Assembly: GCA_051645705.1 (NCBI GenBank)
Contig: JBOFBU010000002.1
Location: 1-64,000 of the forward strand
DNA from: UBA710 sp051645705
GTDB lineage: Bacteria; Bacillota_I; Bacilli_A; Mycoplasmatales; Metamycoplasmataceae
DNA length: 64,000 bases
Reading direction: 5' to 3'
Translations under genes and position numbers: made by a program
Notes under the pieces: generated by a model
Told to the model about the DNA's origin: nothing
Seen by the model: only the letters and a program-made list of their open reading frames with translations
Databases searched by the model: none
Part shown: positions 32,547 to 42,684 of the stretch, piece by piece
Layout: every line of letters starts with the position of its first letter
How positions within the stretch are numbered: the first letter of the stretch is position 1

Positions 32547-34510
32547 TTAAATTTATTTAATTCATTTAAACTAATTATTTTTATTTCTAAAGATTGTGCT
32601 TTATTTAGTTTAGAACCAGCATTTTCTCCGCAAAGAAGAAAATCAGTATTTTTACTAATACTTGTTGTATAAATAGCTCCCAATTTATTTAATATTTTTA
32701 TTATATTTTCTCTTTCAATTTCAAATGATCCTGTAATAGCTATTTTTTTATTTAAAAAAGGAGAAGAAATTATTGATTCCTGTTCTTCATTTGAAAACGA
32801 AGGATTAATTCCTATTTTGATTAATTTTTCAATTTCATGTTTATTGTCTTCATTATCTAAAAAATCTTTTAATGATTTTATTGTAAGAGGACCTATATCT
32901 TTAATATCAATTAATGAGTCAAAATTAAAATTTAAAATGTTTTCAAATTTTTTAATTTTTTTTGCTATTAAATAAGAATTTCTAATTCCCATTTTTTCAA
33001 TTCCTAGAGAAAAAAGTAATTTTGGAAGATCAATTTGAAAACATGATTCAATGGATTTTAGAAGATTATTAAATGATTTTTCTCCAATTCTTTTTAGAGT
33101 AAATATTTCTTCTTTTTTTGAAGGTATTAAAAAAACGTCAGAAATATTTTCTATTATTTTTTTATCAAAGAAAATCCTAATTCATTTTTCTCCTAAAAAA
33201 GAAATATCAAGAGCGTTTCTCGAAACAAAATGAATTATTTGTCTTACCCTTCTTTCATCGCATTTTAAATTAGGACAATATTGTTCTAATTGGGAACCAT
33301 TGAAAATAAGATTCGATAAACAAAAAGGACATTTATCAATTATATGAAAAACATCTTGAGAATTTTTTTTAGTAACTTTTATAACTTTAGGAATTATTTC
33401 TCCAGCTTTTTTAATTTCAACTTCATCTCCTATATTTAGATTTAATGATTTTATATATTCATAATTATGAAGAGTTGCAGCTGATACAAAACTACCTTTT
33501 AAAAGAACTTTTTCAAAGCTAGCATTATAAGTTACATTTCCCGTTCTTCCTATTGTAACAAATATATCTTTTATATTTGTTTTAGTTATTTCATCATCAA
33601 ATTTAAAAGCTATATTATATTTTGGAAATTTAGAAGTATATCCTAATTCGTCTTGGAAATTTAAATTATTTAATTTAACTACAAGTCCATCTATTTCATA
33701 ATCTAATTTGTTATTATTTTTGAAATTAGAAATAAAGGAAATAATATCTTCTTCTTTATTTGAAAAAAAATTATTTTTTTGAGTTTTAAAACCTAAATCA
33801 TCTAGAAATTCTATAGTTTCATTAAAACCATTAAAATTTAATGATTTAAAATTTACTATTTCATAAACGAGACAAGAAAGATTTCTTTTTTTAACTATTT
33901 CTTTATTAAGTTGTCTTAATGTTCCGCTTGCAGCATTTCTCGGATTTGCAAAAACTTCTCCTGATTTAATTATTTCTTTAAATGATTGATCACTTATATA
34001 AATTTCTCCTCTTATTTCTAATTCATTTAGGTTTTTAATTTTAGTTGGAATATCTGAAATAACATTATAAACATTATCAGTTACATCTTCTCCAATTACC
34101 CCATCACCTCGCGTTGATGCTTGAACCAGTTTTCCATTTTTATATTTAAGAGAAATACTTAATCCATCAATTTTAGGTTCTATATAAAAAAAAGAATCTT
34201 CTTGAGTAATTTTTTTAATATCTGAAATAAATTTTTTAATATCATCAACTGAATATGCTTTTGCTAATGAAAGCATTTTTTTATTGTGTTTTATTTTTTT
34301 AAATTTATTTAATGAAAAATCACCAATAATATTTGTAGGAGAATTAGGATCATTAAATTCTGGATATTTATTTTCAAGTTCTATTAAAAGTTTAAGAGAT
34401 GAATCATAAACCCTATCAGAAACACTTGGATTATTATTTATAAAATATTCCTTATTTCATTGATTTATTTTTTCTCTTAATTCAATAATTTTTTTCTTGT
34501 TCTCATTCAT
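32543..34510 (-). CDS. ligA: NAD-dependent DNA ligase
   Basis: The protein has 655 residues with TGA Trp codons. It seals nicks using NAD+. The N-terminal domain ends before the adenylation site EPKIDG (Lys113), followed by RGDGVIGEDVT, the OB fold (GRTGNVTYNASFEKV), a four-Cys zinc finger (CPFC...CPNLKC), HhH repeats (GIRNSYLIAKKI, IKDIGPLTIKSL) and a C-terminal BRCT domain (FLNKKIAITGSF...CGENAGSKLNKAQ). It is complete. The start is 4 bases downstream of the ecfT stop, so it may be the last gene of the ecf operon. Confidence 0.97.
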
Positions 34511-34514
34511 AATT

Positions 34515-35378
34515 CTAAATTATATTTCAAGGAGGAATAATAGATACAAATCAATATGGAGAAACAATTATATTACTGTAAATAAGTGATACAACTACAA
34601 TAAGAGATATCATAAAAAATAATACAAATCAATCATATCATTTTGATTTTCATTTTCTATAAGAAATAATTTTTCTATATGGATCATAACCCCTTGTTTC
34701 CATTGCGTTTGAAAGATCATCAGCTTTTGTAAAAGCTGATACAAAAAGAGGAATAATTAAAACTGTTGTAGATTTTATTTTTGATTTAATAGAACCATTT
34801 TTAAAATCAACTCCCCTTGATGCTTGTGCTTTTAAAATTCTATTTGCTTCATCTAAAATAGTTGGAATAAAACGAAGTGCTATTGTTATTATTGTAATAA
34901 AAATATTTACTGGCAATCTAATAAGTTTTAATGGATAAAAATAAAATTCTAAAGCTTTAGTTAATAAAACAGGTGTTGTAGAAAGAGTTAAAATAGTAAT
35001 TGTTAAAATAATAGAAAATATTCTTAGTGTGATATTTGCTGTTTTTAAAACAACATAAAGAGAAATAATTACAGTATCTCCAAATTGTCATCAAATTATA
35101 TCTCCGGGTTGACCAGGGCTCGTTAAAAAACAATTTATAATAAATAAAAAAATTCCTATTCAAAGTGGCATCTTCATCATTGAAAAAAGTTTTAATGGTC
35201 TTTTTGTTGTAATTATAAAAGCTATTATTAAAGGAACAAGCATTATAAATTGGATTAAGAAAGTATTTGCCATAAAAAATAAAACAACAAATCCAATAGC
35301 GGCAAATAATTTTATTCTGGCATCTAATTTATGAATAATAGTATTTCCATTAAGATATCTTCCCAAAGTAATTTTCAT
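34515..35378 (-). CDS. ecfT: ECF transporter transmembrane protein EcfT
   Basis: The protein has 287 residues with several TGA Trp codons. EcfT is the membrane scaffold of energy-coupling-factor vitamin importers. It starts with GRYLNGNTIIHKLDARIKL, the conserved family opening, has about five to six membrane helices, and carries the two Ala/Glu-Arg-Gly coupling motifs (KAQASRGVDF and AMETRGYDP) that contact the ATPases. The ATG overlaps the ecfA2 stop (TAATG). Substrate-binding S subunits are not in this window and would be encoded elsewhere. Confidence 0.93.
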
Positions 35379-36352
35379 TATTCCCCTTTCCTTATTTTAT
35401 TTATTTCATTAGCTAAATCATCAATTGATTTTATTCTTCCAATATTCATTCCCTTTTCAATTAATTTTGTTCTAAAATCTAAAACTTTAGGAGGTTCCAT
35501 TTGGTTATTTTTTAAAAATGCTGTATCTTCTAATAAATCAATTGTTTTACCTGATTTTATAATTTGTCCATTTTTAAAAAATATTGTTTCATCAGTTCAT
35601 TTAAGAACGTTATCTAAATCATGAGTAACAATTATTATAGTATGATTTTCTTCATTCAATTTTTTAAATAAATTTAAAATTTCTTCTACTCCATTAGGAT
35701 CTAATCCGGCTGTAGGTTCATCAAATATTAAAAAGTCAGGATTCATTGCAAGAATTCCAGCTAAAGCCACTCTTCTTTTTTGTCCACCTGATAATGAAAA
35801 AGGAGATTTTTGAAGAAAATCTTTTGAAAGACCAACCTTTTCAATAACTTCTTCAGCAAGCCTTTTCGATTCTGTTTTAGAAAATCCCATATTAATTGGT
35901 CCAAACATAATATCTTTTTCAATTGTTTCTTCAAATAATTGATATTCTGCAAATTGAAAAACAACCCCAATTTTTTTTCTTATTTCATTAGTTTTCTTAA
36001 TTTTTCTTGCCTTTTTAACTATTATCGTTTTTGAAAAAAGCGTTTTATCTTCTTCTTCTTTTAATTCAGAAATATTAGAATTTTTCTTTTTAGATTTTTT
36101 TAAACTTTTTTTAAAAATTTTTTTATTTGATTTATAAATTCATTCATCATAAATATATTTAATTTCGCCAGAACCGGGAGTAGATAAGGCATTTAAATGT
36201 TCAATAAATGTTGTTTTACCAGATCCTGTTGGTCCAATAATTGCATAAAAAATACCTTGATCAAAATTAAAATTTATTTTCCCTAATTTAAAAACTTCCT
36301 TACCAAGTCCATCATCAAAACTATGCTCTAAATCTTGAATAATTATTTTCAT
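35378..36352 (-). CDS. ecfA2: ECF transporter ATPase EcfA2 with Lys-rich insert
   Basis: The protein has 324 residues, longer than the ~285 typical. Walker A is GPTGSGKTTFIEHL, Q-loop GVVFQFAEYQLF, signature FSLSGGQKRRVALAG, Walker B LIFDEPTAGLDP and H-loop IIVTHD. Residues ~72-120, between Walker A and the Q-loop, are a basic insert (SNKKIFKKSLKKSKKKN) not needed for the ABC fold. TGA codons at 36140-36142 and 35597-35599 are Trp. It overlaps ecfA1 by 4 bases and ecfT by 1. Confidence 0.94.
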
Positions 36353-37140
36353 AATTTCTCCAATAACTCATTAGGATCATATGTTGGTTCTATCCCATCA
36401 ATTTTTTCTGATAATTTATAAACGAATGGCGAATCAATTTTAGCTTCATGAATAATTTTTTTATTTTTAAGAATTTCTTTTGGAGAACCAGATGCTATTA
36501 ATTTTCCTTTAGAGAAAACTAAACAAAAATCTGCTTGTATTGCTTCATCCATATCATGAGTTATTGAAATAAGAGTTTTAGTTTTTGTTTCTTGAATATC
36601 TTTTATTATTTTAAGAACTTCTTTTTTACCTTTAGGATCTAACATTGAAGTAACTTCATCAAAAATTATTATTTTAGGATTAAGAGCTAATATAGATGCT
36701 ATTGCTACTCTTTGTTTTTGTCCTCCAGATAATGAATTTGGTTCTCTTCCTAAAAAATCATACATACTAACCTTATCGGCACATTCGTAAATAATTTTTT
36801 GCATCTCTTCTCTAGGAATTAATTTATTTTCTAAACCGAATGCAATATCATCTTCAACTGTTGAACCAATAAATTGATTATCAGGATTTTGGAAGATTAT
36901 TCCTATTTTATTTCTTATATGATTTAAAGAGTTTTTTCTTATTTTAATTCCATCTATAAAAATTTCACCCTTTGTTGGTTTATACAGTCCTACAAGTAAT
37001 TTTGATAATGTTGATTTTCCAGAACCATTATGCCCTAAAATAGCTACATATTTATTTTTTGGAATATTAATAGTTACTCCATCTAAAGCGTTTGTTGTAG
37101 AACCAAAATATTTAAAAACTAGGTCATTAATAATAATCAT
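36349..37140 (-). CDS. ecfA1: ECF transporter ATPase EcfA1
   Basis: The protein has 263 residues. Walker A GHNGSGKSTLSKLL, Q-loop GIIFQNPDNQFIG, signature NSLSGGQKQRVAIAS, Walker B IIFDEVTSMLDP and H-loop ITHDMDEA are all present. EcfA1 and EcfA2 form the heterodimeric motor of vitamin and cofactor uptake with EcfT. It is the first gene of ecfA1-ecfA2-ecfT, divergent from the membrane protein at 37204. Confidence 0.95.
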   Translation of the reverse strand: MIIINDLVFKYFGSTTNALDGVTINIPKNKYVAILGHNGSGKSTLSKLLVGLYKPTKGEIFIDGIKIRKNSLNHIRNKIGIIFQNPDNQFIGSTVEDDIAFGLENKLIPREEMQKIIYECADKVSMYDFLGREPNSLSGGQKQRVAIASILALNPKIIIFDEVTSMLDPKGKKEVLKIIKDIQETKTKTLISITHDMDEAIQADFCLVFSKGKLIASGSPKEILKNKKIIHEAKIDSPFVYKLSEKIDGIEPTYDPNELLEKL

Positions 37141-37185
37141 ATTATTAATTATATAAAAATAATATTTTTTTGACTAATAAACTAT

Positions 37186-37191
37186 TATAAT
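37186..37191 (+). promoter_or_regulatory. -10 box of the 37204 gene
   Basis: TATAAT lies twelve bases before the ATG at 37204, with no ribosome site between. TTGACT at 37170-37175 is too close to serve as the usual -35. Confidence 0.4.
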
Positions 37192-37203
37192 AATAATTAA
37201 TAT

Positions 37204-38163
37204 ATGGAAGTTATTAGATTAGTAGTTGTACCAATTATATCTCTAATTACAGGAATTATGGCTGTAATTATTTTGGTTACAACTTATTACATTGTTTTTA
37301 AGTTAAGAAAATATCTTAAAAGATATAAAACATTTTTAAATTTTACAAATAAATTAAATAGTGGTTTTTTAAGTAAAAATATTATTGTTTTAAGAACATA
37401 TAAAACAATAATGTATGGTCAATTATTAGATGAAACGAAAGCATTGATAGGACCGGTATTAGATAATTATAAAAAAAGTGATATTAAGGATCTTATTTTA
37501 GGAACTTATAAAGATGAATTTAATGCTGTTAAAAAAACAATTAATAAAAATTATTATTTGGTAAAAAATAATGTTCATTTTTTAAATTTTCAAAGACTTT
37601 TTTATACTTATCAAAATAAAGATATAAAATTAGAATATTTTGATGAAAATTACTTATCTTTTTTCAAAGTAGAAAAAAATTCAGTTCTTATCGGAATTAT
37701 TTCTAAAACTATTTTAGAAGAAGTTGATTCAAATTATTCATCTAATTATGATGTTTCAAATATTTTTAAAGAACAATTAATTGATAAAGCAACAATTTAT
37801 AGAATTTTCTTTTTTAAAAATAAATTTACATTTAAAGAAGTTAATAATGGTTTTCCTGAATTTGAAGAAAAACTAAATAAAATTAAACCATTTTATTCTT
37901 TAGCTGTTAATCAAAAATACCATACAAAAAATGTTTATATTTATGATAATTTAAAAGGTTTAGATAAATTACAATCTATTTTAAAGAAAGAAAATTCTCA
38001 ATTTAAAGTTGTTGATAATTTATTATTAGAACAAGTTTATCAAAAAAATAAAATAATTGATAATTCATTTATAAAAGATAAAAGAGAGAAAAAATTAGCT
38101 TTCGAAGATCAAAATAAAAATAACAAAAAACAAACACCTTTAAATAACAAAAAAACAAAATAA
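37204..38163 (+). CDS. Conserved hypothetical membrane-anchored protein
   Basis: The protein has 319 residues without Trp codons. One N-terminal membrane helix (LVVVPIISLITGIMAVIILVT) is followed by a basic segment (KLRKYLKRYK), a soluble domain of mixed helix and strand, and a Lys/Asn-rich tail (NKNNKKQTPLNNKKTK). No motif is recognised. It stands alone between the divergent ecf operon and a terminator. The stop region itself forms an AT-only inverted repeat (38155-38174). The function is unknown. Confidence 0.8.
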   Translation: MEVIRLVVVPIISLITGIMAVIILVTTYYIVFKLRKYLKRYKTFLNFTNKLNSGFLSKNIIVLRTYKTIMYGQLLDETKALIGPVLDNYKKSDIKDLILGTYKDEFNAVKKTINKNYYLVKNNVHFLNFQRLFYTYQNKDIKLEYFDENYLSFFKVEKNSVLIGIISKTILEEVDSNYSSNYDVSNIFKEQLIDKATIYRIFFFKNKFTFKEVNNGFPEFEEKLNKIKPFYSLAVNQKYHTKNVYIYDNLKGLDKLQSILKKENSQFKVVDNLLLEQVYQKNKIIDNSFIKDKREKKLAFEDQNKNNKKQTPLNNKKTK

Positions 38164-38189
38164 ATTTATTTTGTTTTTTTATATTAACG

Positions 38190-38235
38190 AAATACAATTA
38201 AATAATTTTTACTAATTTATTTAATTGTATTTTTA
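38190..38235 (+). terminator. AT-rich hairpin terminator after the 37204 gene
   Basis: Perfect 16-bp arms AAATACAATTAAATAA (38190-38205) and TTATTTAATTGTATTT (38217-38232) around an 11-base loop, followed by TTT. The A-rich 5' arm and T-rich 3' arm suit intrinsic termination 27 bases after the stop, though no GC pair supports it strongly. It also insulates the switch region downstream. Confidence 0.6.
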
Positions 38236-38267
38236 ATTAAAAGAAATTATAGATATATAAAAGTTTA

Positions 38268-38397
38268 ATAATTGTAATTATTTGAACTTTCCATATGTAT
38301 TATTATATACACAATTAAATAACAAATCTAATATTTAATTAATACATTTAAAAACATAAAAATACATATATATAATTCGTTAAATAATTACAATTAT
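38268..38397. promoter_or_regulatory. Putative invertible promoter/start-codon switch for the RM operon (OFF orientation)
   Basis: A 16-bp perfect inverted repeat, ATAATTGTAATTATTT at 38268-38283 and its complement at 38382-38397, bounds a 98-bp AT-rich segment. In the given orientation an ATG on the - strand (38292-38294), with TATAAT seven bases before it (38302-38307, - strand), reads nine codons MESSNNYNY through the left arm into TAA. If 38284-38381 is inverted, the same promoter and ATG face right and read MESSNNYNY through the right arm directly in frame with the methyltransferase body. The result is a 279-residue protein. The geometry is read directly from the bases; the inversion itself is inferred. 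Confidence 0.7.
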
Positions 38398-39210
38398 ATT
38401 TCTCCTTTTGTTAAATGATTAGGAGGAAAAAGATTTAATATTAAAAAACATTTAGTTGATTATTTGCCAGTAAATTTTGACAGGTATATAGAGCCATTTT
38501 TAGGTGGTGGAGCAATGTTTTGCTTTTTATTACCTAATAAAGCGATTTTAAATGATATAAATGATGAATTAATTTTATCTTATCAAGTAATAAAAGAAAA
38601 TCATATTAAATTAATAAAGCAAATAAATAAGTTAGCAAAAGATCATAACGAAGAAAAATATTATAAAGTAAGAGCTTCAAACCCTAGAACTAAAATAAAT
38701 AAAGCAGCAAGATTTATTTATTTAAATAAAACTTGTTTTAATGGAATATATAGGGTTAATAAAAACAATAAATTTAATGTTCCTTTTAATAAAAAAATTA
38801 GTCCTAAAATATATGATAAAGAAAATATTGAAGCCTGAAATAAAATACTCCAAAATAATCAAATCGAACTAAAAAATAAAGATTTTTTAGAAATACTAGA
38901 AAGTTCTAAAAAAGGTGATTTCGTTTTTTGCGATCCTCCTTATGATTATCAAAACAATTCTAAGGGATTTGATTCCTATACAAAAAATAATTTTGGTAAA
39001 GAAGGACAAATTAAATTAGCAAATGCCTTAAAAAAATTAAATGAAAAAGGCATTAAATGAATGCATACCAATCACAATACAGATTTTATAAATAATCTTT
39101 ATAAGGATTTCAAAATAATAGAAATAACAACAAATCGATTAGTTAATGTTAATTCCAAAAAAAGAATCAATACAGGCAAGGAGGTTGTAATAATAAATTA
39201 TGAATTATAA
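38398..39210 (+). CDS. DpnII-like adenine-N6 DNA methyltransferase (GATC), start codon supplied by inversion
   Basis: The body of a Dam/DpnM-type methyltransferase is complete: SPFVKWLGGKR at the N-terminus (SAM pocket), YIEPFLGGGAMF (FxGxG), the catalytic DPPY in FVFCDPPYDYQ, and a C-terminal NRLVNVNSKKR. TGA 38416-38418 is the conserved Trp. The frame is open upstream to 38332, but no ATG, GTG or TTG lies before the KWLGGKR motif; TTG 38464 would delete it. 38398 is given as the first base of the homologous part. It should methylate adenine in GATC, by analogy with the family and with the DpnII-like endonuclease that follows. Confidence 0.85.
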
Positions 39211-40033
39211 TAATAAATATTTAGAAGATTATTTATCTAAATTAAAACCCAGCAATCTTAGTTCTAAAACATTAATTAATTTTAAAGACATTAATTCAAG
39301 AATGAAAAAAATTGAATCTGATTTAAATACTTTAAACTATATTATTTCTAGAGATGAAACAGAAATAAAAGAAAGATTAAAATTTTTATTTATAAATAAA
39401 TCCTTTTGCTTTGAATCAATTTTTATATTAACTGCTTTAAGAGCGGATAAAAAGTTAGAAATAGAAATCAATAATGAATTTATAAATATAGAAAAAATTA
39501 TTTCTAATTATGAAAATATTTTTTTATTTTTAAAAGAAACCGGCATTATTAATCTTATTTTAGAAAATAAAATAAAGAATTTTGTAGATTATGTTTGAGG
39601 TGTTGAAGTAGGTCTTGATACAAATGGAAGAAAAAATAGAAATGGTAAAAATATTGAAATAAATATTTATGAAAAATTAAAAATAATTTTTGAAAATGAT
39701 GAGAATATTGAAATAATAAAACAAAAAAGTATTCCAGAAAAATCTAATAAAAGATTTGATTTTATTATTAAAAATAAAACTAATAATTTTACAGTTTTAG
39801 TTGAATCTAGTTTTTATAATACATCAGGCTCTAAAATATCAGAGACAGCTTCATCATATCTAAATTTAAGAAAAGAAATAGCGAAATATGAAAATCAATA
39901 TTTACTTATTTGATTGGCTGATGGAAAAGGAATGAAAAGTATTAAAAGTTTTCTTAATGAAAATATTGAAAAAAAATATATATATAATCACAATGATTTT
40001 TTTAAAAATATTAAAAAAATAATGTTAAATTAA
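39200..40033 (+). CDS. DpnII-like type II restriction endonuclease (GATC)
   Basis: The protein has 277 residues and reads TGA 39596-39598 and 39911-39913 as Trp. It matches the DpnII family: an N-terminal helical part, then VWGVEVGLDTNGRKNRNG, KRFDFIIK and VLVESSFYNTSGSK, which carry the likely catalytic acidic and Lys residues (D/E...E-x-S). It cuts unmethylated GATC by family inference. The start overlaps the methyltransferase stop by 11 bases, so it is translated from the same message. Its stop lies 3 bases from the convergent peptidase gene. Confidence 0.88.
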
Positions 40034-40036
40034 ATT

Positions 40037-41113
40037 TTATTTATAAGCGATATTTTTATCAAATTCTTCTCTATCTAAATTAAGAACAATTTCTTCTATT
40101 AATTTAATTGTATTTTCAATATCATTAATATCACAAGCACCTAAAGGAGAATGTAAATATCTTTGTGGAATAGAAAGAGTTATAGTTGCAACACCATTAG
40201 AAGCGTATTGTAAGGCAGCGGCATCTGTTCCTCCACCTTGAGCTATATATTTATATGTTGGAATGTTTTTTTTCTTTGCAAGATCTAAAATTCATGATGT
40301 TAATTTTGGATCCATCATTGTGCTTGCATCCATATATCTTAGAGCAACACCCGCACCTAATTTTTGAATTCCTTCTTTTGCCTGAAATGTATCGTGAGAA
40401 GCACATGTATCAATTGCAATAGCTACATCTGGATTAATTATTGATGAAGCTGTTTTAGCTCCTCTTGTTCCAACTTCTTCTTGAACAGATCCTACAATAA
40501 ATACTTGATTATTTAGTTTTTTATTTTTTAATCTTTTTAGAAGTTGATCAATAACAACAACTCCTGCTCTATTATCCATAGCTTTTCCTACAACTATTTT
40601 ATTGTTCATTAAAAAAGGTTCACCTGTTAGATAAACTTTATCTCCTATTTGAATACCATTTTTTTCAGCATCTTCTTTTGAATCAAAACCTAAATCAATA
40701 TATAAATCTTTTACCAAAGGAGCTTGATTTCTTTTTTCAACATCTAAAATATGAATTGAAGTATGACCGAATACTCCTTCAAATTTTTCTCCTTTACTAT
40801 TTTCGACAATTGCTTTAGTTCCAATAATTACATTTGGTCAAATTCCTCCAACCATTGATAAAATTAATTGTCCATTTTTTAATATATTTTGAACTAAAAA
40901 ACCAACCTCATCCATATGAGCAACAATAGCTACTTTAAGTCCATTTTCTTTTTTGTTTTTTTGTGAAAAAATTATTGAGCCTAATCCATCTCTTTTATAT
41001 ATTAAATTATCATCAATATTTTCTTTTAATTTATCAACTACCGCTTCTTCATGTCTTGATATTCCATTTATATTTAAATATTCTTTTAATCTTTTATATA
41101 ATTCGTTATTCAT
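40037..41113 (-). CDS. M42 family metallopeptidase (glutamyl aminopeptidase type)
   Basis: The protein has 358 residues and reads TGA at 40838-40840 and 40292-40294 as Trp. Ligands of a two-metal aminopeptidase are visible: VAHMDEVGF, GKAMDNRAGV, the EEVGTRGA acidic pair, AIDTCAS and a late LHSPLGACD histidine. It trims amino-terminal residues from peptides in the cytoplasm, fitting an organism that lives on host peptides. It may form a dodecamer like other M42 enzymes. Older labels such as cellulase M or endoglucanase are misleading. Confidence 0.92.
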
Positions 41114-41197
41114 TTTAAGCCCCTTTTAACTTTAATAATAATTTTATCTTAATTTTAGATATATTTAAAACACAAGAAAAATATTATTATTTTCTTT

Positions 41198-41203
41198 TAT
41201 AAT
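41198..41203 (+). promoter_or_regulatory. -10 box of rpe
   Basis: TATAAT twelve bases before the rpe ATG, without a ribosome-binding site between them. Confidence 0.45.
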
Positions 41204-41215
41204 ATAATTTAAATT

Positions 41216-41872
41216 ATGAATAAAAATGATAGAAATATTTCTCCTTCAATTTTAGATATTCCAAGCGATGAAAAGATTAATTTTGTTAATAAATATTTAA
41301 AATTTAACCTTAAGTTTATTCATTATGATTTTATGGATAATAATTTTGTTCCCAATAAAGGAATTGAAATAGAAGAATTTAAAAACATTATAAAAAATAC
41401 TCCTAAACATATTTCTAATGCTCATCTTATGGTAACAAATCCATTTGAATATGCTAATCAATTAAAAGAATTTGCTACTTGTTTAACAATTCACTATGAA
41501 TCAGTTAATAGAGAAGATGTTATTAATTTTGCAAAAGAATTTTGTATCGATAATTGAGTAGGATTGGCTATCAGTCCTAAAACTACTTTTGAAGATATAG
41601 AAGATATTATTCAATTTTTTGACATCATTTTAATTATGGGAGTTAATCCTGGATTTGGTGGTCAAAAATTTATTGAAGATACTTATAATAAAGTCAAAAC
41701 TATAAATGACTATATAATTGAAAAAAAATTGCCTGCACTTATTGAAGTAGATGGTGGAGTAAATGAAAAGGTTTGTTCTAAATTATGAAAAAACGGAGCT
41801 AATATTTTAGTTTGTGGTTCTTATTTATATAAAAATCCTACACTAGAAACTATTAAAAAATTAGTTGCTTAA
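41216..41872 (+). CDS. rpe: Ribulose-phosphate 3-epimerase
   Basis: The protein has 218 residues with TGA Trp codons at 41555-41557 and 41786-41788. It interconverts ribulose 5-phosphate and xylulose 5-phosphate. Motifs: ISPSILDIP, FIHYDFMDNNFVPN (metal His and Asp), AHLMVTNP (metal His), LIMGVNPGFGGQKF and IEVDGGVNEK (catalytic Asp, phosphate site). It supplies pentose phosphates in a cell lacking the oxidative branch. It is monocistronic, and its stop is 2 bases from the convergent ABC gene. Confidence 0.93.
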
Positions 41873-41874
41873 TT

Positions 41875-42684
41875 TTATAAAAATAATTTATAAAAATTTT
41901 TTAATGAAGAATAATTTTCTTTTATTTTTTTAATGCTTAGATCGCTTTTAATTTCTCCTTTTTCCATTATAATAACCCTATCACAAATGGTTTCTATTTC
42001 TTCTAAATTATGTGAAACTAAAATAATATTTATATTGTTTATTTTACAAAAATGTTTAACAAAAGATATCAATTTATTTTTATTATATAAATCAAGATTA
42101 GAAGTAAATTCATCTAGAAAAAGAAATTTAGGCAAATGTAAAATAGATAAGAGCAAACTTGCTCTTTGCATTTCTCCTCCAGATAATTTATTAATATTTT
42201 TTTTATAAAAATTAGACAAAGAAAATATATTAAGCATATTATCAAGTTCATTTTTAGTAATATCATTATTATTAGCTGTTATTACAAAATCAAGTAAATC
42301 CTTTAATCTTATATTTGCTGGAAAATTATTATTCTGAAATTGAATTCCTATTTTTTCAGTAAATGAATATTTAAAATCATAATTATAGTCAATAGTTCCA
42401 CTATCAAATTTAATTAATCCAGTTATCATTTCTACTAATGTAGTTTTACCTGAACCATTCCGGCCGATTATTCCAACATTTTCATTATCAAAAAATGGAA
42501 TAAAAATATTTTTTAAAATAAAATTTTTTGTTTTTTTATCTACATAAGAAATATCTTTAACTAAAATTGAAGCAGTTTCTAATTTTTCATATTTTTGTAA
42601 TAAAAAAGGAGAATTATTTTCGTTATATTCTTTTTCTGTAAAAACAAAATCAAATGAGTCTCTTATCCCAGACTTTTTTTGCAT
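41875..42684 (-). CDS. ABC transporter ATP-binding protein
   Basis: The protein has 269 residues. Walker A IGRNGSGKTTLVEM, Q-loop IGIQFQNNNFP, signature NKLSGGEMQRASLL, Walker B FLFLDEFTSNLD and H-loop VSHNLEEI. The normal DEPT is DEFT here. The N-terminal ~35 residues precede the ABC fold. It forms a two-gene unit with the permease upstream (TAATG overlap), as in ABC-2 exporters; the substrate is unknown. Confidence 0.9.
   Translation of the reverse strand: MQKKSGIRDSFDFVFTEKEYNENNSPFLLQKYEKLETASILVKDISYVDKKTKNFILKNIFIPFFDNENVGIIGRNGSGKTTLVEMITGLIKFDSGTIDYNYDFKYSFTEKIGIQFQNNNFPANIRLKDLLDFVITANNNDITKNELDNMLNIFSLSNFYKKNINKLSGGEMQRASLLLSILHLPKFLFLDEFTSNLDLYNKNKLISFVKHFCKINNINIILVSHNLEEIETICDRVIIMEKGEIKSDLSIKKIKENYSSLKNFYKLFL

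Noticed and set aside
34957..35163. Short - strand frame in another phase inside ecfT
   Set aside because: The ecfT frame continues through this stretch with TGA as Trp and keeps family helices; the other phase is chance.
38164..38400. Insertion-sequence remnant flanking the RM operon
   Set aside because: The inverted repeats enclose only 98 bp with no transposase relic, and the in-frame ATG on inversion fits a switch better.
38464..39210. TTG at 38464 as the true start of the methyltransferase
   Set aside because: It would remove the KWLGGKR segment that forms part of the SAM pocket and is encoded in frame upstream.
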